This document shows, piece after piece, positions 1-8,221 of a stretch of 33,200 nucleotides of DNA. Position 1 is the first letter of the stretch. Every line of letters starts with the position of its first letter. Below the pieces are notes generated by a model that ran no database searches, had not been told where the DNA came from, and saw nothing but the letters and a program-made list of their open reading frames with translations. The position numbers were made by a program, and so were the translations under genes. The DNA comes from an uncultured bacterium (lineage in GTDB: Bacteria; Armatimonadota; JACIXR01): assembly GCA_938041455.1 (NCBI GenBank), contig CALITO010000026.1:1-33200 (forward strand). Direction: 5' to 3'.

Positions 1-15
1 AAAGCAAAGTGCTTT
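1..15 (-). terminator. Possible terminator hairpin at window edge
   Basis: A perfect inverted repeat (AAAGCA, 3-nt loop, TGCTTT) lies 2 bp beyond the stop codon of the minus-strand secreted protein gene. On the minus strand it ends in TTT at the window boundary, so a following T-tract cannot be seen. The stem is short and AT-rich; this is a guess based on position. Confidence 0.3.
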
Positions 16-17
16 CA

Positions 18-1427
18 TCATCTTGCCGGTTTTCTGCTCGCTATGAATGTAACGCTTTTTGATTCGCCCCTTTTAAGTTCTCCTTTAATTTGAAGGAGGA
101 CGAAATCATCGGTTATTATCGGTTTTATTCCCTCATCAGCCTTCACATCCCTTACATTCTTTATCCTAAAGGGGAGGAATGTAGCAACCGCATCCGCTTT
201 AGTTGGGTCAAAGGAGATGTCCCGCCTTGCGAATGCCCTGAAGGTTATCTTATAGAGGTTAGTGCCGATCGGTCTAACGCCCAGTCCAAGGGAGACCGCG
301 GGGATATTACACATCCTGTTCATCCTAACCTCCAGAGCAGGGTCACCATAAAGAACGCAGACATCCCTATCATAGAGATGTCCCCTTAGATGCCTTTCAT
401 CTTTCACAACCTCCGGCACCTTTTCCTCAAGGTGCATAAGAAGAACTTGGTTGGTGAAGAAAACCCCCTCCGCGAAGGTTAGATAATCTCCCCCTCCCGC
501 AACGAACCACATAACATTCCAGCCTCCAAAACCATACCAGGTTGGCACGGTATAGCCGAACATCTGGTAGACGCCTCCCGAGTGAATCCAGGAGGTCGCC
601 ATACAATCCTTCCCTTCTATATGGGCGATGAGGCAGTTGCCGGCGGGAAGGTAGACCTTGGGGTTGAAGGAGTTAATGTAATATCTATTGCCCTTAGTAT
701 CCAAGCCGTATAACTGTCCCTTTTCATGGCGAAGTTGACCGCTCTTGAATGTATAGCCTATCTGCCAATCGTGCTCCGTGGCATGCCCACTCGTGACTAC
801 GAAATCATATATGTTCCTGTTCAACTCATCCACTATCTCTTTAGTGGCATCTGCTGGCACCTCGCATTCCTCAATCGTTCCCCCCACACTCTTTATATAG
901 CCAACCCCCTGCTTCCCTTCGTCAAACCCCTTACCCCTACAGAAATGCTCCATATATGTGGCGCCACAGCCTGAAAGGATAGTCCTCAATCGGATGGGAC
1001 CGGGAAATCTTGCGAGTCTTAAAGCGTCCTTGACATCATAGCCCGTTATTATTCCCCACACCGCATCGCCATAGGGGTCATCGTCCAGTTGGCGAAGCAT
1101 CTGGTTAACCTGGGGAACGAAATCTTTCCCCAAGGCAAGTTCTTCCGCAGACATTACAAAGCAGACATAGCGGGGAGCGAAGCGGGATAGCTCCCCCTTT
1201 AGTCCTTTAACATCTTCATAGGTGAAAATCTTTATATTAAAGCGGTTTTTCCATTTCTCTTCTAAAGCCCTAACTACTTCCCTCCATTGCTCATCCTCGT
1301 AGGTTTTTTCACTAACGCAGATTGCATAACCGAGATTTTCCTCCAGAGAAAAATCAACGGGAAAGACAAAGGATAGCACTGCTCCCATTGGGATAAGGAG
1401 AAGGAAGGCTAAAAGAGAACTTCTCAT
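18..1427 (-). CDS. Secreted C25 (gingipain)-like caspase-fold peptidase homologue
   Basis: The 469-aa protein has an N-terminal signal peptide (hydrophobic residues 5-22). The central region looks like clan CD/C25 cysteine peptidases: a GHA triad with candidate catalytic His at H215, a GNC triad with candidate nucleophile C265 at the end of a predicted strand, and the closing YGDPAL motif at 360-365, which C25 proteins usually carry just before their Ig-like domain. The last 100 residues look like such an Ig-like beta domain. The His and Cys spacing fits the clan, but the flanking motifs differ from true gingipains, so the protein could be an inactive or highly diverged homologue. It would act in the periplasm or outside the cell. 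The start is supported by AAGGAGGTG about 9 nt upstream. It is transcribed away from the DUF4838-like gene across a 110-bp shared regulatory region. Confidence 0.6.
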   Translation of the reverse strand: MRSSLLAFLLLIPMGAVLSFVFPVDFSLEENLGYAICVSEKTYEDEQWREVVRALEEKWKNRFNIKIFTYEDVKGLKGELSRFAPRYVCFVMSAEELALGKDFVPQVNQMLRQLDDDPYGDAVWGIITGYDVKDALRLARFPGPIRLRTILSGCGATYMEHFCRGKGFDEGKQGVGYIKSVGGTIEECEVPADATKEIVDELNRNIYDFVVTSGHATEHDWQIGYTFKSGQLRHEKGQLYGLDTKGNRYYINSFNPKVYLPAGNCLIAHIEGKDCMATSWIHSGGVYQMFGYTVPTWYGFGGWNVMWFVAGGGDYLTFAEGVFFTNQVLLMHLEEKVPEVVKDERHLRGHLYDRDVCVLYGDPALEVRMNRMCNIPAVSLGLGVRPIGTNLYKITFRAFARRDISFDPTKADAVATFLPFRIKNVRDVKADEGIKPIITDDFVLLQIKGELKRGESKSVTFIASRKPAR

Positions 1428-1458
1428 CTAAGAACACCTCCTTAAGACTCCTCAATTA

Positions 1459-1464
1459 ATTATA
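1459..1464 (-). promoter_or_regulatory. -10 box (TATAAT) for the C25-like gene
   Basis: A perfect minus-strand TATAAT would place the transcription start near 1452, leaving about 25 nt of leader before the ATG at 1427, with the Shine-Dalgarno at 1436-1444. The -35 region 17-18 bp upstream is T-rich (TTTTTT) and weak. It overlaps the 1474-1495 inverted repeat, which would let a bound protein block RNA polymerase. Confidence 0.45.
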
Positions 1465-1473
1465 ACTCAAAGG

Positions 1474-1495
1474 AATTCTCAAAAAAACGAGAATT
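1474..1495. promoter_or_regulatory. Inverted repeat in divergent promoter region (candidate operator)
   Basis: AATTCTC and GAGAATT form perfect 7-bp arms around an A-rich 8-bp spacer. The site lies midway between the divergent C25-like and DUF4838-like genes. A second small palindrome, TAGAA-A-TTCTA at 1508-1518, sits just before the plus-strand Shine-Dalgarno. Both contain the half-site GAATT/TTCT. Symmetry and location suggest protein binding; no regulator gene is adjacent. Confidence 0.4.
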
Positions 1496-1537
1496 GTTTA
1501 AAATTGATAGAAATTCTAACTTATAAGGAGGTAGTTT

Positions 1538-4500
1538 ATGAACCAGTTTTATAAACTTCTCTGTTTCTCCTTGCTTCTTTCCTCCTTAAACCTTTTTTCT
1601 GCAGATTACCTCATAATCAAGGATAAAAAGCCCGTCGCAACAATCGTCGTTTCAAGGGATATGAGCCACGCCACTGCCTTCGCCGTTTGGGAACTCCGCT
1701 ATCATATCCAGAAAATCACCGGCGTCCTGCTACCCATCGCTTACGACGATGAGGAGATCAAGGGCAATCGCATTTTAGTGGGAGAGAGCAAAGCCACAAG
1801 GAAGCTCGGGATAAAAACGGAGAATTTGAAGGACCAGGAATATATCATCCGCTTTTATCCAAACACCCTGGTCCTACTCGGTAAGGATGACCCCGTTCCC
1901 TTCTCTGATAACATCCGCATCTTCGGAGAGGTCGGCTGGTCCGAGGGGCGATTCGGCAAAGGATTATCCTTCTTGGGCAAGGGGACGGTCTTCGTCGATG
2001 ACTTCAATTTCTCGGATGAAGAGGGTTCACTGGAAGCCTGGGTATATATGGAGCAAGAACCTCAAGGGGGAGAGGGGCACATCTTCCGCTTAGACGGAGC
2101 GAATCCTTGGACTTATCACATAGTGAGCAAAATAGGTAATCGCATCAGGTATGCGACTTACGATGGTGCGGAGGGACATAGTTTGACCTCAGACGAGCTT
2201 TCCCCAGGTTGGCATTATGTTCTCGCCACATACAGCGCCTCTACAGGGAAGATGGAACTGTTCATAGATGGCATCAGCCAGGGGACGACGCTTTATAAGA
2301 AGACAACCTGCGAAGGGGCAACTCTCCTCATAGGCGGGCTTCCAGGTGTGGGACAGAACAGGGTAGGGAACGCCCTCCGGGGGATGGTAGACGAACTTAG
2401 AATTTCCGATGTCATCCGCCCCCCTTCCCTGCCCTCTAACCCCTATAATGTTGATGAGCACACCCTTCTACTTCTCCATCTTGATGAAGGTCAAGGGGTA
2501 CCAAGGGATGTGAGGGGGGTCCGGCTGGAGCGTCCCATAAGCCCTCCTGATATGTTCTCCGGACAAGGCACCTCCTACGCTGTGCACGATTTTCTTGAAC
2601 AGTTCTGCGATGTTCGCTGGTTCGGTCCCAAGGAAGATATGATGTGGTATCCTCAAAAGTCAACTCTCGCAGTGAAACAAAAGAATATTCAAAGAAGACC
2701 AACATTCCTTTATCGTGGGCTCTGGCCCCCCTTCGCCTTCGGAATAGTGGAAACCCTCTGGGACCATCCCAGCAGAAAAGAAATGGCGCTCTTTTGGGCG
2801 AGGCATAAGGTAGGCGGAGAAAGATATAACTGCAACCATTCCTTCTACGGCTACTACGACCGCTTCCTTAATACGCATCCGGAATTCTTCGCCAAGGGCT
2901 ATGAAGGACAGCCTCCTCAAATGTGCTATTCCAATCCGGGCTTCATCTCCCGAATTATACAAGATGCAAGGGATTATTTTGATGGGAAAGGCCTCCCCCC
3001 AGGAGCAGTTGCGGCGGGAGATTACTTCGCCCTCGTTCCAATGGATAACAACCTCTGGTGTAGGTGTGAGGAATGCCAAAAACAACTCGATCCCAAAAGG
3101 AGAAACGATTTCTTCTCCAACGGCTATGCCAGCGATTACTTCTTCAATTTCGTTAACAAGGTGGCCAGGGAAATAAAGAAATCTCACCCCGATAAGTTCA
3201 TCTCCACCCTCGCCTATTGGGAATACGCCTATTATCCAGAGAAGATAAAGCTCCTCCCCAATGTCTCCCTCCAGATGTGTCTCCATATCCGCAACTGGTG
3301 GGCACCAGCAATGAGGGATAACGACCTCTACTTCTATAAAGAATGGGTGACGAGGGATAAGGGAAGGAGGTTCTATCTCTGGCTTTATTATTGTTTTCCC
3401 GAGGAGATAGCAATGAATGGAGGATGGCACTGCTTCCCCGGCTTCTTCGCCCACACCATAGCAGAAGCTTTCAAGATGTTTGCCAGGGATGGAATAAGGG
3501 GAGTATTCCTCAACGGCTTAGGTGAGCAGGTGGATACTTATGTGACCTTAAAGCTCCTCGACAATCCTCAAGTAGATGTGGATAAGCTTTTGCATGAGTT
3601 CTTTTCCCGCTATTACGGCTCTGCAGGCGAGCCAATGAAGGATATCTATCTTTACATAGAGAAGATTTACAGCAATCCGAAGAACTATCCCCAATCTGTT
3701 CAGAAGGAGAAACGCCATTTTCACCAGACGGAAGAAATAGCATGGGGCTACTTGGGAACGGAGGAGAGGATGAGAGAACTGGGAAAGTTAATGGAGAAGG
3801 CTAAACAAATGGCGAAAACAGAACTGGAGAAGCGGCGAGTGGGCCTGTTTGAGAAAGGAATTTGGCAGTATATGGTTGAGGGAAGAGAGATGTATCTTAA
3901 AAAGAAAGCAATAGAGGAAAAGAAGAGGGCTCTTGCACCGGAAAGGGAGAGGCTAAGGGCTCAGCCACCGCCACAAATTTCTCTTCACATCACAACTTCT
4001 CGGGAGGGAGACCCTGAAAAAGTGGATTGGGATAAGGCAGTGGTTTTGGATAATTGGTTTGAAGTCGAGGGTTATCCCACGGAGCGGAAGCTTGAGGCGA
4101 GGCTCTCTTATGATGGAGATTATCTCTATGTGAGGTTGGAGGAACTCTTGCCAACGGAGAGGTTGCAAAACAGGGAAGATATATGGAGCGGAGATGATTG
4201 GGAAATCTTCTTAGCGGAAGAGAGGCATGCCCCCTACTATCAGATAGGGATAGCGCCAGATGGTAGATTCCTTACCTTAAGTTATAAGAAGCCGCGAGAA
4301 GGGATGGAAAGATGGGAAAGTGGAGCGAAGGTGATTTCCAAGGTATTCCCCGACCGATGGATAGTTCTTATTTCCCTCCCCCTAAAAAGCATAACCGCAA
4401 GGCTTGGGAAAGGGGGCAGGCTTTTCATCAACATTTATCGTGCTTCCTTCAGCCTTGACGAATTCCGCCTGCGAGAACTCCTTTCCTGGAGCCCCAATTT

Positions 4501-4552
4501 CGTCCCCAATTTCCACGAGCTCTCCAGGTTAGGTGAGCTTGTTTTAGATTGA
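1538..4552 (+). CDS. Exported DUF4838-like glycan protein with inserted LamG and C-terminal CBM9-like domain
   Basis: The 1004-aa protein has a signal peptide (hydrophobic 5-21). Residues 23-118 resemble the alpha-glucuronidase/GH20-type N-terminal domain of DUF4838 proteins (ends in LVLLGKDD). A LamG/concanavalin-like sheet domain follows at about 120-295 (SLEAWVY, GWHYVLATY, MELFIDG, GMVDELRIS). The DUF4838-type sequence then resumes at GTSYAVHDFLEQFCDVRWFGP (344-364) and continues as a TIM-barrel-like region to about 800, with a CxCxxC cluster (C508, C510, C513) typical of the family. The last 190 residues look like a carbohydrate-binding CBM9-type domain. Interrupting the N-terminal domain with LamG is unusual. 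A role in binding or cleaving plant-type or uronic acid glycans outside the cytoplasm is inferred; the substrate is unknown. The start has AAGGAGG at 1525-1531. Confidence 0.8.
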   Translation: MNQFYKLLCFSLLLSSLNLFSADYLIIKDKKPVATIVVSRDMSHATAFAVWELRYHIQKITGVLLPIAYDDEEIKGNRILVGESKATRKLGIKTENLKDQEYIIRFYPNTLVLLGKDDPVPFSDNIRIFGEVGWSEGRFGKGLSFLGKGTVFVDDFNFSDEEGSLEAWVYMEQEPQGGEGHIFRLDGANPWTYHIVSKIGNRIRYATYDGAEGHSLTSDELSPGWHYVLATYSASTGKMELFIDGISQGTTLYKKTTCEGATLLIGGLPGVGQNRVGNALRGMVDELRISDVIRPPSLPSNPYNVDEHTLLLLHLDEGQGVPRDVRGVRLERPISPPDMFSGQGTSYAVHDFLEQFCDVRWFGPKEDMMWYPQKSTLAVKQKNIQRRPTFLYRGLWPPFAFGIVETLWDHPSRKEMALFWARHKVGGERYNCNHSFYGYYDRFLNTHPEFFAKGYEGQPPQMCYSNPGFISRIIQDARDYFDGKGLPPGAVAAGDYFALVPMDNNLWCRCEECQKQLDPKRRNDFFSNGYASDYFFNFVNKVAREIKKSHPDKFISTLAYWEYAYYPEKIKLLPNVSLQMCLHIRNWWAPAMRDNDLYFYKEWVTRDKGRRFYLWLYYCFPEEIAMNGGWHCFPGFFAHTIAEAFKMFARDGIRGVFLNGLGEQVDTYVTLKLLDNPQVDVDKLLHEFFSRYYGSAGEPMKDIYLYIEKIYSNPKNYPQSVQKEKRHFHQTEEIAWGYLGTEERMRELGKLMEKAKQMAKTELEKRRVGLFEKGIWQYMVEGREMYLKKKAIEEKKRALAPERERLRAQPPPQISLHITTSREGDPEKVDWDKAVVLDNWFEVEGYPTERKLEARLSYDGDYLYVRLEELLPTERLQNREDIWSGDDWEIFLAEERHAPYYQIGIAPDGRFLTLSYKKPREGMERWESGAKVISKVFPDRWIVLISLPLKSITARLGKGGRLFINIYRASFSLDEFRLRELLSWSPNFVPNFHELSRLGELVLD

Positions 4553-4601
4553 GAGTGAGGTTATGGGAACCCCCGATGTTAGGAAGCGGAGTCGAGGCTC
4601 A

Positions 4602-5993
4602 CTATGGCTGTGGCCCGCCCAATCTGGCTGCCCACTTGACGCCGCTGAGGAAGAGCTTTTTGATTTTGGCATCCGAGCCCGGCTGATACTGTTCCCACTG
4701 TGAAGAGGCTATGTAATCCCACTGCCAGTAGAGACGCCCCATGCCATCCACTCCCTCTTGAGCGAAGGCAAAGACCATATGGTCGTTTTCCGTATTAGGG
4801 AAATTGGGGCTTGTAAGCCAATACATTGTCGCGGCTATCACCGAGACATGGGGATATTGGTAAAGGGGTGTAAGGACGCAGGCAACCTCCATACATTCAA
4901 GGATATCATCCGGGCTGATCCCGGGGGTAAGTGGAACATCTCCTCCAGAGAGGGCGTGGACATTGATATCGTAGACATGGAGCATCTTTCCTGCTCCACC
5001 AAACCAACCACCAATGGGAGAAATATCGGTCGGTGTCCAGTTCTGGTTATAGGGGTTATTGGGTGGTAGGGGCTTTCCTGTAGCCAGCATAGCGGGTGCA
5101 TCGCCGATGAGGACGATGTTACCGCCTTTGTTCAGGATATTCTCCACTTTCCCCGCATCGGAGGTTGTGAGCTTGGCGGTATCATCTATGACGAGAGCCT
5201 TGGCATCGCCAATGTTAGTGGGCACTGTTGATTGCATCTGAACATTGAAGCCGGCGGACTCCAAAAGGGCTCTTAAGGGTTGGGAAGCGGAACTTCCAAC
5301 AAGGATTAGTTGGGGAGGAGCAATTATGGGGATAGAGATATGGGTTTCACAATCTTTGCTGAGGATGAGACCGATAATACAGGTATCAGAGCTCCTCGCT
5401 ATGAAGTTACCTTGAGAATCTATGGTAGCAAGGTCTCCTTGCGCATACCAGTTAATCCCCTTGAGCGGGATTATCTGCCCGCTCTGGTCGCGAGCCTCGT
5501 AACCGAACTGGTAGGTCTGCCCCGCTATGTAGGGTCCTTCTGGAGGGATGATAGTTAGAGTTGTAGGTTTGTGGGGTTTAGCAATTATCACTACATCTAA
5601 ATCTATATCCTGGCTTGCGTCAAGGTTGGTCTGTATCTCAACTGGTTCGTAATCGCTACCCTCAGGTGGCTCGACTGCCAAAAGCCCAACAAATATAACC
5701 GAGAGTCCGATGGGGATACCGTATTTTCCGCCGTTCTTGGTGGTATCTTGCCCTAAAAAAATAAGCAAGCGGCTACCCCCTTTGGTAACTTGATATAACT
5801 TTACCGTCGCTCCATCTATTGGTTGACCTGTAACTGCATCCCTCAACACGCCACTCACAATGCGGGTTACCGCTCCGCCACCTCCGCCACAGCCGGGGAG
5901 GAGAGTGGAAAGGAGCAACCCTATCGCCAACACACTGCCCCAGAGGGCAAACGACCTCCCTCCGCTAAACTCTTTGCCGTTTAAACGGACCAA
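4602..5993 (-). CDS. Multidomain surface/periplasmic lipoprotein (CarboxypepD-reg, Big-like and Rossmann-like domains)
   Basis: A TTG at 5993 is chosen as start because AAAGGGAGGTG lies 7 nt upstream. The frame is open upstream to another TTG at 6035, but that has no ribosome site. From 5993 the protein has 463 aa, a signal peptide and a lipobox LPGC (Cys35) followed by a glycine run, so it should be a lipoprotein. Residues ~44-137 resemble a carboxypeptidase-regulatory-like domain (SGVLRDAVTGQPIDGATVKL). Residues ~143-225 resemble a bacterial Ig-like Big domain. Residues ~227-460 form an alpha/beta region (QLILVGSS, ALVIDDTAKLT, GGNIVLIGDAP) like glutamine-amidotransferase or ThuA-type Rossmann folds. 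No catalytic triad is apparent. It is monocistronic and converges with the DUF4838-like gene. The function is unknown; surface binding or scaffolding is a guess. Confidence 0.7.
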   Translation of the reverse strand: MVRLNGKEFSGGRSFALWGSVLAIGLLLSTLLPGCGGGGGAVTRIVSGVLRDAVTGQPIDGATVKLYQVTKGGSRLLIFLGQDTTKNGGKYGIPIGLSVIFVGLLAVEPPEGSDYEPVEIQTNLDASQDIDLDVVIIAKPHKPTTLTIIPPEGPYIAGQTYQFGYEARDQSGQIIPLKGINWYAQGDLATIDSQGNFIARSSDTCIIGLILSKDCETHISIPIIAPPQLILVGSSASQPLRALLESAGFNVQMQSTVPTNIGDAKALVIDDTAKLTTSDAGKVENILNKGGNIVLIGDAPAMLATGKPLPPNNPYNQNWTPTDISPIGGWFGGAGKMLHVYDINVHALSGGDVPLTPGISPDDILECMEVACVLTPLYQYPHVSVIAATMYWLTSPNFPNTENDHMVFAFAQEGVDGMGRLYWQWDYIASSQWEQYQPGSDAKIKKLFLSGVKWAARLGGPQP

Positions 5994-6051
5994 AAAAACA
6001 CCTCCCTTTTGGTAGTATTTTGTTTTGTTGAACAAACATTTTCATTTAAAA

Positions 6052-6081
6052 ATTATAACCACCTTACCTCCTAATTTGCAA
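6052..6081 (-). promoter_or_regulatory. Promoter of the lipoprotein gene
   Basis: On the minus strand, TTGCAA (6081-6076) and a perfect TATAAT (6057-6052) are separated by 18 bp. The start site near 6045 would give a leader of about 50 nt before the TTG start at 5993. This supports that start over the upstream TTG at 6035. Confidence 0.5.
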
Positions 6082-6193
6082 TATCCCATCGACGCATATC
6101 CTAAGCTCTTTGGCTTAATTATTCAACAAAACCTATTTTCATATTCCATCAATACTTATCGTAAGCTCTTTGGCTTAATTATTCAACAAAACC
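6081..6193. repeat. Tandem pair of 53-bp repeats (60-bp period)
   Basis: Copies at 6081-6133 and 6141-6193 match at 47 of 53 positions, including a perfect 32-bp core (6102-6133 and 6162-6193), with 7 bp between them. Read on the minus strand, each core begins GGTTTTGTTGAATAATT and contains a small hairpin, TAAGC-CAAAGA-GCTTA. The right-hand copy starts exactly where similarity to DNA methyltransferases stops. The 15-mer TTTTGTTGAATAATT also occurs on the plus strand at 32892-32906, upstream of yjbQ. Confidence 0.75.
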
Positions 6194-6919
6194 ATAGCCT
6201 ATGGAATTCCTTTTTAATTTCACAGCTGCAAGGGTTGTTGTGCCACTACCAAGAAAGGGGTCGACAACTGTCTCATAGGCGAAACTGAACATTTTGATAA
6301 GACGCTTTGGCAATTCCTCGGGGAACATCGCTAAGTGTTTGTCCTGCTTTTCCCCAGGGAAATTCCAGTGACCGCTAAAATATTGATTCCATTCTTCATC
6401 GGTCAGTTTTGAGGCTTCTTTTATTTCCTTACTAACCTTGGGTGGCTTGCCAGGTTTCTTAAAAATTAAGATGAATTCGTAATCCAATTTAATGATGCCA
6501 TTTCTGGGATAAGGATAAGAACCCATTACTGTGGCTCCACCCGTGGTGTGACAAGTAGTGACTTTCTGCCAAATAATCGCTCCCATATAATCAAAGCCGA
6601 TGGTTTCACAGAATTTAATGATTTCTGTTCTTATCGGAATGACTTTTTATCTCCCATAATAGACAGAGCGGGCGAACTGATCACCAATGTTAATACATAG
6701 CCTACAACCTTTATGTAAAATACGGTGGCATTCCTTCCACACCAAATTTAGGTTATTTATATATTCTTCATAAGTATCGTTAAAACCGATCTGCCCTGGG
6801 GCTCCATAATCTTTGAGTTGCCAATAGGGGGGAGAGGTGACAATAAGATGAATTGATTCATCCGGTATCTCCTTCATCCATCTCGCATCGCCGATAATTA
6901 TCTTATGGGTCGTCCTCAT
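6179..6919 (-). pseudogene. Beta-class DNA methyltransferase, interrupted by an in-frame stop and C-terminally truncated
   Basis: The frame from the ATG at 6919 encodes an N-terminal part with GDAR and the catalytic motif TSPPYW, then meets TAA at 6649-6647. The same frame continues without any shift through KVIPIRTEIIKF, GFDYMGAIIWQK and TTGGATVMGSYPYP to the AdoMet-binding DPFLGSGTT and ends at a second TAA at 6179. Motif IV before motif I marks the beta class; SPPY favours N4-cytosine. As I recall homologues, the residue at the internal stop is Tyr (GR-Y-KV), so a single change in TAT/TAC explains the break. The C-terminus ends abruptly after NSIGY, where the 53-bp repeat begins, so some 20-40 residues appear lost. 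No restriction enzyme gene is adjacent. It is probably a dead orphan methyltransferase; read-through is possible but unproven. Confidence 0.8.
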
Positions 6920-6961
6920 TTCTCACTTAAAGTATATTATTTACACATTCTTGCTCTCTAA

Positions 6962-8221
6962 TCAATCGCGAGTGCTTACCTTATTCCCTCTTTGCTCACC
7001 TATGGAGGGGCAAAGACAGAAAGTAGCGAGACCTTTAGATAGGGAACGGGAAATCGCCTCCTGAATATCCTCCCCCTTTATCCTCTCTATCTTCTCCAGC
7101 GTCTCTTCCAAAGGAACAATTCTCCCCTTATAATGAAGGGATAGGGCAAGGCGCATCATCCTCTGAAGAGAAGATTCAAGAGCCAAGAATATGGCGTTCT
7201 TTAACTGCTCCTTTGCCCTCCTCAACTCTTCCTCTTCAACCCCTTTATCCCTTAACGATATAAGTTCTTCCTCTATTAGTTCCCCTAATATTCCCTTGTT
7301 GCTGGGATGGGAAGCGGAGTAGATGGTGAGAAGCCCACCATCCTCCAAAGCCAAATCGTCCACTTCAACATCATAGCATAAACCTCTTTCCTCCCTTAAT
7401 TTTTGGAACAAGCGAGCAGCGCTTCCCCCTCCCAAAAGAGTTGCCAGAACCCCGTAAGCGTAATGGGATTCATCATCCACTCTTGAGCTCTCCATAGCAA
7501 TACAGGTGTGCACTTGGGTAGTGGAATACACCATCTCCCTCTCCCCCGGCTGAAATTCAGGCGGTGGGCTACCCCCTTTTTTCAAGCCGTTGAGCCTGCC
7601 AAGTAGCCCCTCCAATTGCTTCAAAAAAGTTGGCACCTCTAGCCTTCCCGCAGCTGAGACGATTACCGCCTCGGGATGATGATATAGAGAAAGGAATCCT
7701 CGCAAGTCCTCCCTACTTATGGAAAGGAGCGTCTCCTCGGAGCCAAGTATAGAGCGCCCCAAGGGATGTCCATCCCAGGCAAGGGAGAGGATTTGCTCCT
7801 TAGCCACCTCCTCCGGATTATTATCCCTTTCCCTCATCTCCTCAAGTATCACCAGTTTCTCCTTCTCCAATTCCTCAGAAGAAAGAAGGGGATTTTTGAA
7901 TATATCAACCAGAATATCCATAGCCACTTTTAATTCCTTATAGGGAACCCTGATGTAATAGAGGGTGTAATCCTTATGGGTTAAGCCGTTGAAATCCCCT
8001 CCCAACATATCAGTTATGCGGGCTATCTCTTTCCTATCATAGCGCCGACTCCCCTTGAAGAGCATATGTTCAAGTAGATGGGCTATTCCCGCCTTCTCCC
8101 CCTCGTCTTTCGCTCCCACCTTTAGGAGAATACCCAGGGAAACGGTGTAGCAGGAAGGGTTACTTTCTACTGCTACCCTTACCCCGTTGTCCAGTATTAC
8201 CTCTTTGGGACCCTCTTCCAC
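6962..8221 (-). CDS. M16 family zinc metallopeptidase (insulinase/mitochondrial processing peptidase-like)
   Basis: The 419-aa protein has the inverted zinc motif HLLEH (H48, E51 and H52), with E128 in VILEEM as the likely third metal ligand 76 residues after H52. The length and two-half architecture match bacterial M16B peptidases, which often sit directly after pnp. There is no signal peptide, so it is cytoplasmic. The GTG start at 8221 lies inside the pnp end (62-bp overlap), with AGAGGA a few nucleotides upstream, so translation is probably coupled. Family members cleave peptides or processing intermediates; the natural substrate is not known. Confidence 0.88.
   Translation of the reverse strand: MEEGPKEVILDNGVRVAVESNPSCYTVSLGILLKVGAKDEGEKAGIAHLLEHMLFKGSRRYDRKEIARITDMLGGDFNGLTHKDYTLYYIRVPYKELKVAMDILVDIFKNPLLSSEELEKEKLVILEEMRERDNNPEEVAKEQILSLAWDGHPLGRSILGSEETLLSISREDLRGFLSLYHHPEAVIVSAAGRLEVPTFLKQLEGLLGRLNGLKKGGSPPPEFQPGEREMVYSTTQVHTCIAMESSRVDDESHYAYGVLATLLGGGSAARLFQKLREERGLCYDVEVDDLALEDGGLLTIYSASHPSNKGILGELIEEELISLRDKGVEEEELRRAKEQLKNAIFLALESSLQRMMRLALSLHYKGRIVPLEETLEKIERIKGEDIQEAISRSLSKGLATFCLCPSIGEQRGNKVSTRD

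Noticed and set aside
2660-3454. 264-aa minus-strand ORF
   Set aside because: Antisense to the DUF4838-like gene, with no Shine-Dalgarno or recognisable domain.
6081-6193. Two 32-bp repeats with 28-bp spacing, CRISPR-like
   Set aside because: Only two copies, the intervening sequence resembles the flank of the first repeat (15 of 20 positions), and no cas gene is nearby; it is a tandem duplication.
6025-6288. Plus-strand ORF with repeated LFGLIIQQN
   Set aside because: The peptide repeat only reflects the 60-bp DNA period; the TTG start has no ribosome site and the ORF runs antisense over the methyltransferase.
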